Positions 1-7,713 are shown, numbered from the stretch's first letter. The stretch is 10,457 nt of DNA from Patescibacteria group bacterium (GCA_020061725.1 JAGUXS010000052.1:1-10457), one strand, 5' to 3'. Notes: generated by a model from the letters alone, not told the origin. Numbers and translations are program-made.

Positions 1-136
1 AAAAATTAAAAAATAAAAAATTAAAATAGGTAAAATTTTCAATTAATCTGTAGTCTAATTTATTTACAATCTATTATCGCAAAAATTAATTATTTATTCA
101 AGTAGAAACAAATAATTATTCGTTCCTATGATGAAT

Positions 137-156
137 TGTGGATAATCTTTGGATAA
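137..156 (-). promoter_or_regulatory. Two DnaA-box-like sites
   Basis: Read on the - strand, 137-145 is a perfect TTATCCACA, the consensus DnaA box. Positions 148-156 give TTATCCAAA, one mismatch away, in the same orientation and 11 bases further on, about one helical turn. Both lie in an A+T-rich stretch of more than 240 bases without a gene. DnaA boxes mark replication origins but also occur as transcriptional control sites. No dnaA or dnaN gene is visible, so an origin is only a possibility. Chance occurrence of the second box in such A+T-rich sequence is quite possible. Confidence 0.35.
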
Positions 157-162
157 AAAATT

Positions 163-190
163 TTGCTTTTTTAAAAAAAATATTTAAAAT
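163..190 (+). promoter_or_regulatory. Candidate promoter for groES-groEL
   Basis: A TTGCTT (163-168) and a TAAAAT (185-190) separated by 16 bases resemble sigma-70 -35 and -10 boxes and lie 54 bases before the groES start. In sequence this rich in A and T such pairs arise often, so the call is weak. I see no CIRCE inverted repeat (TTAGCACTC-N9-GAGTGCTAA), so HrcA control of the type common for groESL is not supported. Confidence 0.3.
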
Positions 191-243
191 AAAATCGCAA
201 GGTCGAAAATATTCTTTTTTAAATTTATTAATTTAATTTTTTT

Positions 244-534
244 ATGAAAATAATTCCTTTAAATGATCGTGTAATTATAAAACCCATCCAAAAAGATGAA
301 ATCACTAAATCTGGCATTATTTTGCCAGAAACAATTGATAAAGAAAAACCAGAACAAGGCGAAGTGATTGCTATTGGTCCGGGAAAACTTTTAGAGAATG
401 GTCAAAGGGCTCAAATGGAAGTCAAAGTTGGAGACAGAGTTTTATTTACCAAATACAGTCCAAATGAAATAAAAGTTGATGATAAAGAATTTTTAGTTAT
501 CAATGAAAGCGACATTATGGCAATAATTAAATAA
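244..534 (+). CDS. groES: Co-chaperonin GroES (Cpn10)
   Basis: GroES is the heptameric lid that closes the GroEL folding chamber in the cytoplasm. The 96-residue length is normal for the family. The N-terminus (IIPLNDRVIIKP) is the typical first strand. The mobile loop that contacts GroEL follows at about residues 17-33, with the hydrophobic tripeptide inside SGIILPE. The GEVIAIGPG turn lies near residues 39-47, VGDRVLFTKYS near 62-72, and the C-terminal strand ends in ESDIMAIIK. The gene stands directly before groEL, as in most bacteria, with a 210-base gap. The ATG at 244 fits the family's N-terminus exactly, yet the preceding bases are only A and T with no Shine-Dalgarno sequence. Nothing looks truncated or unusual in the protein. 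Identification is secure. Confidence 0.97.
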   Translation: MKIIPLNDRVIIKPIQKDEITKSGIILPETIDKEKPEQGEVIAIGPGKLLENGQRAQMEVKVGDRVLFTKYSPNEIKVDDKEFLVINESDIMAIIK

Positions 535-589
535 ATAATTAATTTATAGTTTTAGATTTAAAAACAATCAACAACCTATAAATAGAATA

Positions 590-606
590 ATTCGCCGAAG
601 GCGAAT
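590..606. repeat. Perfect 7-bp hairpin ATTCGCC / GGCGAAT
   Basis: ATTCGCC (590-596) and GGCGAAT (600-606) form a perfect stem with a GAA loop between groES and groEL. It is the only G+C-rich patch in this gap. No run of T follows on the + strand, so it is not a convincing terminator. It may be an mRNA processing or stability structure, or one copy of a dispersed palindrome; no second copy is in the window. Confidence 0.5.
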
Positions 607-650
607 AAAATAATGAAAAACGCAAATATTAAAAATTAAAATGACAGTTT

Positions 651-718
651 AAAATGTAAAATTTTTTTATCTTTGAATTTCATTTTAAATTTTACATTAC
701 ATTGTTATTTTACATTTT
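651..718. repeat. Inverted repeat with two alternative right arms, groEL leader
   Basis: The left arm AATGTAAAATTT (653-664) is exactly complementary to AAATTTTACATT (687-698). An overlapping left arm, AAAATGTAAAAT (651-662), is exactly complementary to ATTTTACATTTT (707-718). The two right arms are near-direct copies, so the transcript could form one stem or the other but not both. The second arm overlaps the 19-base element at 708-726. It lies in the groES-groEL gap, 26 bases before the groEL start. It may be leader structure or simply an intergenic palindrome family member. Confidence 0.5.
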
Positions 719-726
719 GATTTTTT
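708..726 (+). repeat. 19-base start-proximal element, copy 1
   Basis: TTTTACATTTTGATTTTTT ends 18 bases before the groEL ATG. The identical 19 bases recur at 4806-4824 before mrdA, with near copies at 7067-7085 and 7759-7777. All four are on the + strand and lie just upstream of a start codon. The function is unknown. Confidence 0.6.
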
Positions 727-735
727 AACTTTTAA

Positions 736-2406
<1,671 letters not shown>

Positions 2407-2455
2407 AATCAAAAAAACACTAAAATGAAAATATAAAAACAAAAAAACAAAAAAT

Positions 2456-2497
2456 AAAAACAATCTAGTCGTTTAGATAGATTGTTTTTATTTATAT
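2456..2497 (+). terminator. Rho-independent terminator after groEL
   Basis: AAAAACAATCTA (2456-2467) pairs perfectly with TAGATTGTTTTT (2478-2489) around a 10-base loop. The 3' arm runs into a U-rich tail. The A-rich upstream and T-rich downstream arms make it plausible in both directions, but all neighbouring genes are on the + strand. It ends the groES-groEL unit. Confidence 0.8.
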
Positions 2498-2502
2498 TTA
2501 TT

Positions 2503-2550
2503 TTTTTAATTTAGATATCCAATGTCTAAATTAAAAATTTGTATTTTTTT
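2503..2550 (+). terminator. Second, A+T-only terminator-like hairpin
   Basis: TTTTTAATTTAGA (2503-2515) and TCTAAATTAAAAA (2525-2537) form a perfect 13-bp stem with a 9-base loop, followed by TTTGTATTTTTTT. It begins 13 bases after the stem of the first terminator. It could be a back-up terminator or an intergenic palindrome. The stem has only two G-C pairs (13 bp in total), so its strength in RNA is modest. Confidence 0.5.
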
Positions 2551-2730
2551 AAAAAAAGAGTATTCTTTTTATAAAAACAAATATTAAAATTTAAATATCA
2601 AAGATGGAAAGGGATAATTAGCGGTTAATTACAGAGTATTCACTTATAGGTTGTTTTATTGTTTAATGTTTTAGCTTTAAAATTTAAATTTTGTAAAAAT
2701 TTTTCCTAAATTTTTTGTTTATCTTAAAAT

Positions 2731-3693
2731 ATGTCTCAAGGATTTTGGGAGAAACTAAAGAAACCTTTTTTTGTTTTAGCGCCGATGCACGACATCATTG
2801 ATATTGCTTTTAGACAAATGTTTATTAAATATGGCCGACCGAATGTTTTTTATACTGAATTTATTTCTGCGGATGGACTTTGTTCTTCTGGCAAAGAAAA
2901 ATTATTATTATCTTATTTAAAATTTGAAAAAAACGAAAAACCAATTGTCGCGCAAATTTTTGGATCTAAGCCAGAAAATTTTTTCAAAGCCGCAAAAATA
3001 ATCAAATCGCTTAACTTTGATGGTATTGACATTAATATGGGTTGTCCAGATAAACAGATAGAAAAACAAGGAGCTGGAGCGAGTTTGATGAAAAATTTTA
3101 ACTTAGCGCGAGAAATTATTCGAGCGACAAAAAAGGGAGCAGATCAATTACCAGTCTCAATAAAAACTAGAATTGGTTATAATGAAAATATTTTAACAAC
3201 TTGGCTACCTGAACTTTTAGCTGAAAAGCCGGCAGCAATCACTATTCATGCTAGAACAAGAAAAGAATTATTTTCTTTGTCAACTCGCTGGGAAACAATT
3301 AAACAAGCGGTAAAAATTGCAAAAAAAAGCAAAACTTTAATTATTGGCAATGGCGATATAACAAATCTTGAAGAAGCTAAAATCAAAATCAAAGAAACGG
3401 GTGTTGACGGAATAATGATTGGTCGAGCGGCCATTGGCAATCCTTGGATATTTAATTCTAAAAACAGCATGACCATTTTACCTAAAGAAAAAATAATAGC
3501 CCTCAAAGAACATATTTGCTTATTTAATAAATATTTTTTTAAAACAAAAAAATTTATTGTTTTAAAAAAATATTTTAAAGGTTATCTTAATGGTTTCCCT
3601 GAAGCAAAAACAATTCGAATGAAACTTATGGAAACAAAAAATTCAAAAGAAGCTATAAAAATTATTAATCAATGCCAAAAAATTTTAAATTAA
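2731..3693 (+). CDS. dus: tRNA-dihydrouridine synthase, Dus family (DusB-like)
   Basis: Dus enzymes use FMN and NADPH to reduce specific uridines of tRNA to dihydrouridine. The 320 residues are a normal length. The FMN-binding TIM barrel starts with VLAPMHD (15-21). The hallmark DINMGCP (100-106) carries the catalytic Cys105, and GAGASLM follows at 114-120. KTRIGY (145-150), TIHARTR (171-177), IGNGDI (205-210) and GVDGIMIGRAAIGNPW (224-239) supply the flavin and phosphate loops. The C-terminal helical part (about 246-320) includes FPEAKTIRMKLM, matching the tRNA-binding domain. HARTR instead of the commoner HGRTR is a mild variation. The ATG at 2731 has no Shine-Dalgarno sequence. It is probably first in a run with the genes at 3710, 4237 and 4826. 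Which uridine position it modifies cannot be told from sequence alone. Confidence 0.93.
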   Translation: MSQGFWEKLKKPFFVLAPMHDIIDIAFRQMFIKYGRPNVFYTEFISADGLCSSGKEKLLLSYLKFEKNEKPIVAQIFGSKPENFFKAAKIIKSLNFDGIDINMGCPDKQIEKQGAGASLMKNFNLAREIIRATKKGADQLPVSIKTRIGYNENILTTWLPELLAEKPAAITIHARTRKELFSLSTRWETIKQAVKIAKKSKTLIIGNGDITNLEEAKIKIKETGVDGIMIGRAAIGNPWIFNSKNSMTILPKEKIIALKEHICLFNKYFFKTKKFIVLKKYFKGYLNGFPEAKTIRMKLMETKNSKEAIKIINQCQKILN

Positions 3694-3709
3694 ATTTTAA
3701 ATTTTAATT

Positions 3710-4234
3710 ATGAAAAAAATATTATCTTGCAGTCTTTTAATTGCAGGCGCCAATTTATTTTTTGTAAAACAAGCATTAGCTGTTTGTCCAGTTTGTACGA
3801 TTGCTATTGGCACTGGAGTCGGATTTTCAAGATGGTTAAAAATTGATGACACAATCACCGGTCTTTGGATTGGCGGTTTTATTGTTTCTTTAATTATTTG
3901 GACAAAAGGTTGGTTTGATAAAAAAAATATTCATTTCAAAACAAGAGCCGCAATAATAATCACGGCATATTATTTATTAATCATTGCCCCTCTTTTTTTT
4001 ACTGGAATTTTAGGAAATACAAAAAATAATGTTTTATGCTTTTGCCATTTCTATTTAGATAAATTATTATTAGGAATAATTATTGGCAGTTTTGCTTTTT
4101 GGCTTAGCATAAATTTGTATTCTTATTTAAAAGAAAAAAATAATGGACGCAGTTATTTCCCATTTCAAAAAGTTATAATGCCAATTTTATCACTTATTAT
4201 TTTAAGCGTTATTTTTTATTATTTAACAATTTAA
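3710..4234 (+). CDS. Membrane protein with two extracytoplasmic Cys pairs, unknown function
   Basis: I do not recognise a characterised family, though the segment around CPVC and IDDTITGLWIGG resembles hypothetical proteins of Patescibacteria. Of 174 residues, 1-24 look like a signal sequence ending QALA. Cys26 and Cys29 (CPVC) come immediately after. Four hydrophobic segments follow at about 49-66, 80-101, 117-137 and 155-173. Lys/Arg-rich loops at 66-79 and 138-154 predict those sides as cytoplasmic. CPVC and the loop with Cys110 and Cys112 (CFCH) would then both face outward. Two cysteine pairs on one face of a four-helix protein recall the layout of DsbB and VKOR disulfide enzymes, but I see no sequence similarity to them. 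It starts 16 bases after dus and ends 2 bases before the next gene, so it is almost surely co-transcribed and co-translated. Confidence 0.8.
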   Translation: MKKILSCSLLIAGANLFFVKQALAVCPVCTIAIGTGVGFSRWLKIDDTITGLWIGGFIVSLIIWTKGWFDKKNIHFKTRAAIIITAYYLLIIAPLFFTGILGNTKNNVLCFCHFYLDKLLLGIIIGSFAFWLSINLYSYLKEKNNGRSYFPFQKVIMPILSLIILSVIFYYLTI

Positions 4235-4236
4235 TT

Positions 4237-4773
4237 ATGGAAAAAGAAAATTTAATTAAAAATGTGGATGAATTTATTCAAAAAATAGATAAAATGGAAA
4301 AACAAGACAAAATGGATTTATCATCTGATCAAGATTTATCAATCGCCATTATGAATTTAATTAGCATTGAGGAACACTTTTTTTTTACAGCTCAAAAAAC
4401 CAATAAATTAAAATATTTTGATTTATTGCAAGAAGTGAGAGCAATGCGCGGCGAACTTTTAAAAAAAATTGTCAAAGATCCCGAAGGGGAAGTTTGGTGT
4501 ATTTCTAAACATCTTTTAGCTGCTTCAATGAGATTAATGGAAGTTGGAACAAAACAAAATAAATTAGGCAATAAAAACGAAGCATACGATCTTTTTAATA
4601 AAGCCTACAATCTTTATTCTCTTTTTTGGGGATTAAATATGAATTTAATTAATGCGGAAAATATTAAAAAAATAGACGATAATGCACTCAACATACACGA
4701 CACGGAAGGGAAAGGATTTATGGGAAAACTTGGCGGATTAGTCAAAAAAGTACTTGATTGTTGTAGAGAGTAA
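4237..4773 (+). CDS. Helical soluble protein of unknown function
   Basis: I cannot assign a function. The 178 residues have no signal sequence or membrane segment and should be mostly alpha-helical. The first 35 residues are charged (many Lys, Glu, Asp). A middle block at about 36-105 has the look of a conserved core, with IEEHFFFTA (44-52), EVRAMRGELLKKIVKDPEGEVWCISKHLLAASMRL (66-100) and Cys88. A segment at about 108-134 (LGNKNEAYDLFNKAYNLYSLFWGLN) resembles a single TPR-type helix pair. The C-terminus ends in an adjacent Cys pair (175-176). I associate similar proteins with Patescibacteria, from memory only. The ATG follows the previous stop by 2 bases without a Shine-Dalgarno sequence, so translation is probably coupled. 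A partnership with the preceding membrane protein is an inference from that spacing. Confidence 0.8.
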   Translation: MEKENLIKNVDEFIQKIDKMEKQDKMDLSSDQDLSIAIMNLISIEEHFFFTAQKTNKLKYFDLLQEVRAMRGELLKKIVKDPEGEVWCISKHLLAASMRLMEVGTKQNKLGNKNEAYDLFNKAYNLYSLFWGLNMNLINAENIKKIDDNALNIHDTEGKGFMGKLGGLVKKVLDCCRE

Positions 4774-4805
4774 TTAAAGACAGGGGGTTATTTTGCGTTT
4801 TGATT

Positions 4806-4824
4806 TTTTACATTTTGATTTTTT
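4806..4824 (+). repeat. 19-base start-proximal element, copy 2
   Basis: This is identical over 19 bases to 708-726 and ends one base before the mrdA ATG at 4826. A partial tandem copy, TTTTGCGTTTTGATTTTTT, lies directly upstream at 4791-4809. Because it lacks stops in one frame, it creates an apparent 11-codon extension of mrdA. Confidence 0.65.
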
Positions 4825-4825
4825 T

Positions 4826-6775
4826 ATGCATGATCCATTTTCTTTTTATAAAAAAAATAAATTTTTTGATAAAAAAAATTTTACAAATTATTCAAAAATA
4901 ACAGAACGGCAAGACAACGAAGTGCCGTTTTTTCAAAAAGAAACAAAAGAACGTTTAAAATTAATTTTAAATTCTAAAAAAATAAATTGTTTTTTTTTAA
5001 TTTTATTTTTAGGATTACTAATTCTGTGTGGTAGGATATTTTTTCTTCAATTTGTCAAAGGCATTTCCTATCAAAAATTAGCCGAAAAAAATAGAATTAG
5101 AATTCAAACGATCTCTCCCAATCGTGGGGTTATTTACGATCGATTTGGAAAATTATTAGCTCGAAATGTTCCAAATTTTTCTTTATTTCTTATTCCGGCC
5201 GATCTACCTAAAGGAAAAAAACAATTAGACGCGCTCATCATTCAAACAGCTAAAATTATTAACCAAGAGACTAATTATTTAAAAAAATTAATTAGCGATT
5301 CTAAACCCTATTCTTTTGAACCAATTTTAATTCAAGAAAATCTTACTTATGAACAAATTATTCTTTTAAAAATAAATCCATTGCCCGGTATAAATTTAAT
5401 TGAACAAACAAAACGGCAATATTTGACTGGAGAATTTACATCACATATTTTGGGATATTTAGGAAAAATAAATCCAATTGAAAAAGAAAAAAATCCCGAA
5501 TATTCATTAACTGATTACATTGGAAAAACCGGACTTGAATTTTTTTATGAAAAAACACTTCGTGGAATTCCTGGGAAAAAACAAATAGAAGTTAATTCTT
5601 TTGGCAAGGAGGAAAGAATTATCGTTCAAAAACCCAGCCAAGCCGGAAACAATCTTGTTTTATCTTTAGACTTAGAACTCCAAAAAAAAATTTACCAAGT
5701 TTTATCAGATACTTTAAAAAAAGTTAAACAAAAAAAAGCAACGGCAATTGTCCTAGACCCCATGTCTGGAAAAATTTTAGCTATGGTTAGTCTTCCAAGT
5801 TTTGATAATAATTTTTTTTCGCAAAATATCTCTCAAAAGAATTATCAAAAATTGATTAATGATCAAAATAAACCTTTTTTAAATAGGGCTATTTCTGGAA
5901 AATATCCTCCGGGCTCCACAATTAAATTAATTATGGCTTTAGCCGGATTAGAAGAAAATATAATTAATCAAAATACGATAATTTATGACAAAGGAGTGAT
6001 TGGAATTCCTCACCAATATGATCCTAAAATCACCTATTATTTTCACGGTTGGCAAAGAAGCGGACTTGGCCCGATGAATGTTATTAAAGCCATTGCTAAA
6101 TCTTCGGATATATTTTTTTATATTTTAGGCGGAGGATATAAAAATTTTAAAGGACTTGGAATAGAAAAAATTATTGAATATTTTAAAAAATTTAATTTGG
6201 ATAATTTATCCGGCATAGATTTACCTAATGAAATAAAAGGTTTTATTCCAACCCCTGAATGGAAAGAAAAAAACAAAAATGAACAATGGTATTTAGGAAA
6301 CACCTATCATTTATCAATTGGTCAAGGGGATCTTTTGATCACTCCCCTTCAAGTTGCTCTTTGGACAGCGATGATTGCCAATAAAGGAACAATTTATCAA
6401 CCTCAAATAGTAGATAAAATTATTGATTCAAAGGGATCTTTAATTCAAGAAAATTCTTCAAAAATAATAAAAGAAAATTTTATTAAAATAAAAAATATTG
6501 AAATAGTTCAAAAAGGCATGAGAGAGGCAGTGGAGTATGGCGAGACTAAACTTTTTGCTAATTTACCAATAAAAATCGCTGGAAAAACAGGCACAGCTCA
6601 AAATTTTGGCAATAAAAATTCTAATGCTTGGTTTACTGTTTACGCTCCAGTTGAAAATTCTGAAATTGTTTTAACTATTTTAATAGAAGAGGGAGGGTGG
6701 GGATCTCTAGTCGCAATCCCGCCCTCTAAAGAAATTTTAGAATGGTGGGTAAAAAATAGACAGATAAATAAATGA
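4826..6775 (+). CDS. mrdA: Penicillin-binding protein 2 (peptidoglycan D,D-transpeptidase)
   Basis: PBP2 is the class B transpeptidase that cross-links peptidoglycan during elongation with RodA; it is anchored in the membrane and acts outside. Of 649 residues, about 1-50 are a polar cytoplasmic tail, longer than usual. A single membrane helix spans 53-75. The dimerisation domain opens with NRGVIYDRFG (99-108). In the transpeptidase domain the nucleophile is Ser364 in STIK (364-367), the second motif is SSD (426-428, the PBP2 form of SxN), and KTGT is at 587-590. All catalytic motifs are intact. A TTG 11 codons upstream (4793) has AGGGGG five bases before it. However, those codons are the 19-base repeat, so I prefer the ATG at 4826. 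No rodA or mreB is in view. The gene follows its neighbour by 52 bases and is probably last in the dus operon. Confidence 0.93.
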   Translation: MHDPFSFYKKNKFFDKKNFTNYSKITERQDNEVPFFQKETKERLKLILNSKKINCFFLILFLGLLILCGRIFFLQFVKGISYQKLAEKNRIRIQTISPNRGVIYDRFGKLLARNVPNFSLFLIPADLPKGKKQLDALIIQTAKIINQETNYLKKLISDSKPYSFEPILIQENLTYEQIILLKINPLPGINLIEQTKRQYLTGEFTSHILGYLGKINPIEKEKNPEYSLTDYIGKTGLEFFYEKTLRGIPGKKQIEVNSFGKEERIIVQKPSQAGNNLVLSLDLELQKKIYQVLSDTLKKVKQKKATAIVLDPMSGKILAMVSLPSFDNNFFSQNISQKNYQKLINDQNKPFLNRAISGKYPPGSTIKLIMALAGLEENIINQNTIIYDKGVIGIPHQYDPKITYYFHGWQRSGLGPMNVIKAIAKSSDIFFYILGGGYKNFKGLGIEKIIEYFKKFNLDNLSGIDLPNEIKGFIPTPEWKEKNKNEQWYLGNTYHLSIGQGDLLITPLQVALWTAMIANKGTIYQPQIVDKIIDSKGSLIQENSSKIIKENFIKIKNIEIVQKGMREAVEYGETKLFANLPIKIAGKTGTAQNFGNKNSNAWFTVYAPVENSEIVLTILIEEGGWGSLVAIPPSKEILEWWVKNRQINK

Positions 6776-6794
6776 TAATTAACACCTAATGAGA

Positions 6795-6822
6795 TTGTAA
6801 AATTTTTATTTTATGTTAAAAT
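6795..6822 (+). promoter_or_regulatory. Candidate extended -10 promoter
   Basis: TTGTAA (6795-6800) and TAAAAT (6817-6822) are 16 bases apart, and TG at 6814-6815 forms an extended -10 (TGnTAAAAT). It is the best-formed promoter in the window and would drive the gene at 7096. The same bases form a perfect A+T hairpin, TTTTTATTTT (6803-6812) with AAAATAAAAA (6818-6827), which may be a by-product of composition. The 5' leader would be about 265 bases. Confidence 0.45.
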
Positions 6823-6861
6823 AAAAACATAAAAACACAAGAGGTATTAAAACAATAAAAT

Positions 6862-6876
6862 AAATTAACCTAATTG
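6862..6876 (+). repeat. Shared 15-base intergenic block, copy 1
   Basis: AAATTAACCTAATTG is identical to 7714-7728 in the next intergenic gap. In both places ATTAAAACA lies shortly upstream (6846-6854 and 7706-7714). The two gaps therefore hold diverged copies of one intergenic repeat, flanking the gene at 7096. Confidence 0.5.
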
Positions 6877-6934
6877 CCCCCCCTAATTTCTAATTAATTT
6901 AAATAATGCCACAATGACCCAAATAAATAAATTT

Positions 6935-7025
6935 AAAATCCAAAACGTCAAATTCCAAATAAATTACAAATTCAAATGATCAAAATTCAAAAGATAAGGT
7001 TTTGGATTTTGAATTTTGATTATTT
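6935..7025. repeat. Large nested palindrome
   Basis: AAAATCCAAAAC (6935-6946) is exactly complementary to GTTTTGGATTTT (6999-7010). A second pairing joins ATCAAAATTCAAAA (6979-6992) to TTTTGAATTTTGAT (7007-7020), and it extends outward to 6974/7025 through one G-T pair. The two stems share 7007-7010, so they compete. The structure fits a miniature dispersed palindrome. It has no transposase, and no target duplication was recognised. Confidence 0.6.
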
Positions 7026-7066
7026 AATTATTATAATTTATTTATAAATTGCATTGTCATTTTGCA

Positions 7067-7085
7067 TTTTGCATTTTGATTTTTG
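7067..7085 (+). repeat. 19-base start-proximal element, copy 3 (diverged)
   Basis: TTTTGCATTTTGATTTTTG matches 17 of 19 bases of the copy at 708-726 and ends 10 bases before the ATG at 7096. It is preceded by a partial tandem phrase, TTTTGCA. It creates a false 14-codon upstream extension from a TTG at 7054. Confidence 0.55.
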
Positions 7086-7095
7086 CATCTTTTAT

Positions 7096-7686
7096 ATGTC
7101 TAAGCGAACAAAATTTATTATTTTAATCAGTGTTGGAACAATAATTATTATTGTCTTGCTTTTTTTTATTAAATATATTTATGAACAAAATTTTTCAGTT
7201 GAAAAAAAACCAATAAAAACTCCTTCAATTATTGAGCCAAAAACAGAAGAACAAACTTTTTTGCTTTCTGAAATTTCTCCGCTAACTAAAAAAACAAAAG
7301 AAAGAGCTGCGATAGAAAAGATGGTTTTTAATTTTATAGAAAGTTTTGGAAGTTATTCTAATCAAAGCGATTTTCAAAATATGTCAGGTTTAAAAATTTT
7401 TGCGACTTCTAAAATGCAAAATTTGATTGATGATTTTATAAATCAAGAAGAAACAAAAAATAAATCAACTAATAATTATTTTGGCATCACAACCAAAGTG
7501 TTGGCAATAAAAGAAGTTAATTCTAATTTAGAAGAAACCGCAATAGAATTTTTAATCAATACTCAGCGAGAAGAAGGCAAAGAATCCACGCAAAATATTA
7601 AAGTTTTTTATCAAAATGTTTTGGTAAAATTAATTAAACAAGGAGATGATTGGAAAGTGGATGAGGTGGAATGGAAGAAACAATAA
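7096..7686 (+). CDS. Membrane-anchored extracytoplasmic protein, unknown function
   Basis: I do not recognise a named family. The 196 residues begin with Lys/Arg, then a single hydrophobic helix at about 6-27, so the protein is probably anchored with its body outside. A Pro/Lys/Glu-rich linker spans about 31-55. The folded part starts near 65 and contains a FIESFGSYSNQSDFQNMSGL-type segment in the first half. The last strands (NVLVKLIKQGDDWKVDEVEWKKQ) have the form of NTF2-like or lipoprotein-type beta sheets: a hydrophobic strand, a GDDW turn and a final strand. That fold is a guess from pattern. I associate the YSNQ segment with hypothetical proteins of Patescibacteria, from memory. A start at TTG 7054 would add 14 residues that are only translated repeat (LHFDF again), so I use ATG 7096. 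It stands alone between two repeat-filled gaps. Confidence 0.8.
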   Translation: MSKRTKFIILISVGTIIIIVLLFFIKYIYEQNFSVEKKPIKTPSIIEPKTEEQTFLLSEISPLTKKTKERAAIEKMVFNFIESFGSYSNQSDFQNMSGLKIFATSKMQNLIDDFINQEETKNKSTNNYFGITTKVLAIKEVNSNLEETAIEFLINTQREEGKESTQNIKVFYQNVLVKLIKQGDDWKVDEVEWKKQ

Positions 7687-7713
7687 AACAATAAAACATG
7701 GAAACATTAAAAC

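Larger units (their letters stand above)
2407..2730 (+). other. 324-base gap between groEL and dus
   Basis: This gap holds the two hairpins described separately. It also contains a short palindrome, TAATTA (2615-2620) and TAATTA (2626-2631) around GCGGT, and a 16-base stretch (2627-2642) matching 15 of 16 bases of 10418-10433. A further 7-bp stem, AAAAAGA (2553-2559) with TCTTTTT (2564-2570), is present. No open reading frame of note occurs. I could not place a properly spaced -35/-10 pair for dus, although a promoter is expected after the terminators. Confidence 0.6.
6776..7095. other. 320-base repeat-rich gap after mrdA
   Basis: No gene is seen here on either strand. The gap contains a candidate promoter (6795-6822), a run of seven C (6877-6883), a 15-base block shared with the next gap, a large nested palindrome (6935-7025) and a start-proximal element (7067-7085). 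No clear rho-independent terminator with a T-run follows mrdA. Near-tandem degenerate phrases such as CAAATTCCAAAT and CAAATTCAAAT fill 6947-6977. Confidence 0.6.

Noticed and set aside
87..118. A+T-only inverted repeat TAATTATTT (87-95) / AAATAATTA (110-118)
   Set aside because: Nine pairs of only A and T with a 14-base loop are easily produced by composition here; there is no supporting context.
1..243. CIRCE element for HrcA control before groES
   Set aside because: No TTAGCACTC/GAGTGCTAA inverted repeat is present, even allowing a few mismatches by eye.
4793..4825. TTG start for PBP2 with AGGGGG upstream
   Set aside because: The extra 11 codons are the repeat element, which also occurs untranslated before groEL and the kinase. 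The ATG at 4826 is preferred, though the G-rich stretch keeps some doubt.
3246..6303. Open frames on the - strand within dus (3246-3506) and mrdA (6118-6303)
   Set aside because: They lie wholly inside intact coding genes, are short, and show no domain-like sequence.
7054..7095. TTG start for the anchored protein
   Set aside because: The 14 added residues are translated repeat and share LHFDF with the false mrdA extension. The ATG at 7096 directly precedes a normal Lys/Arg-plus-helix signal anchor.
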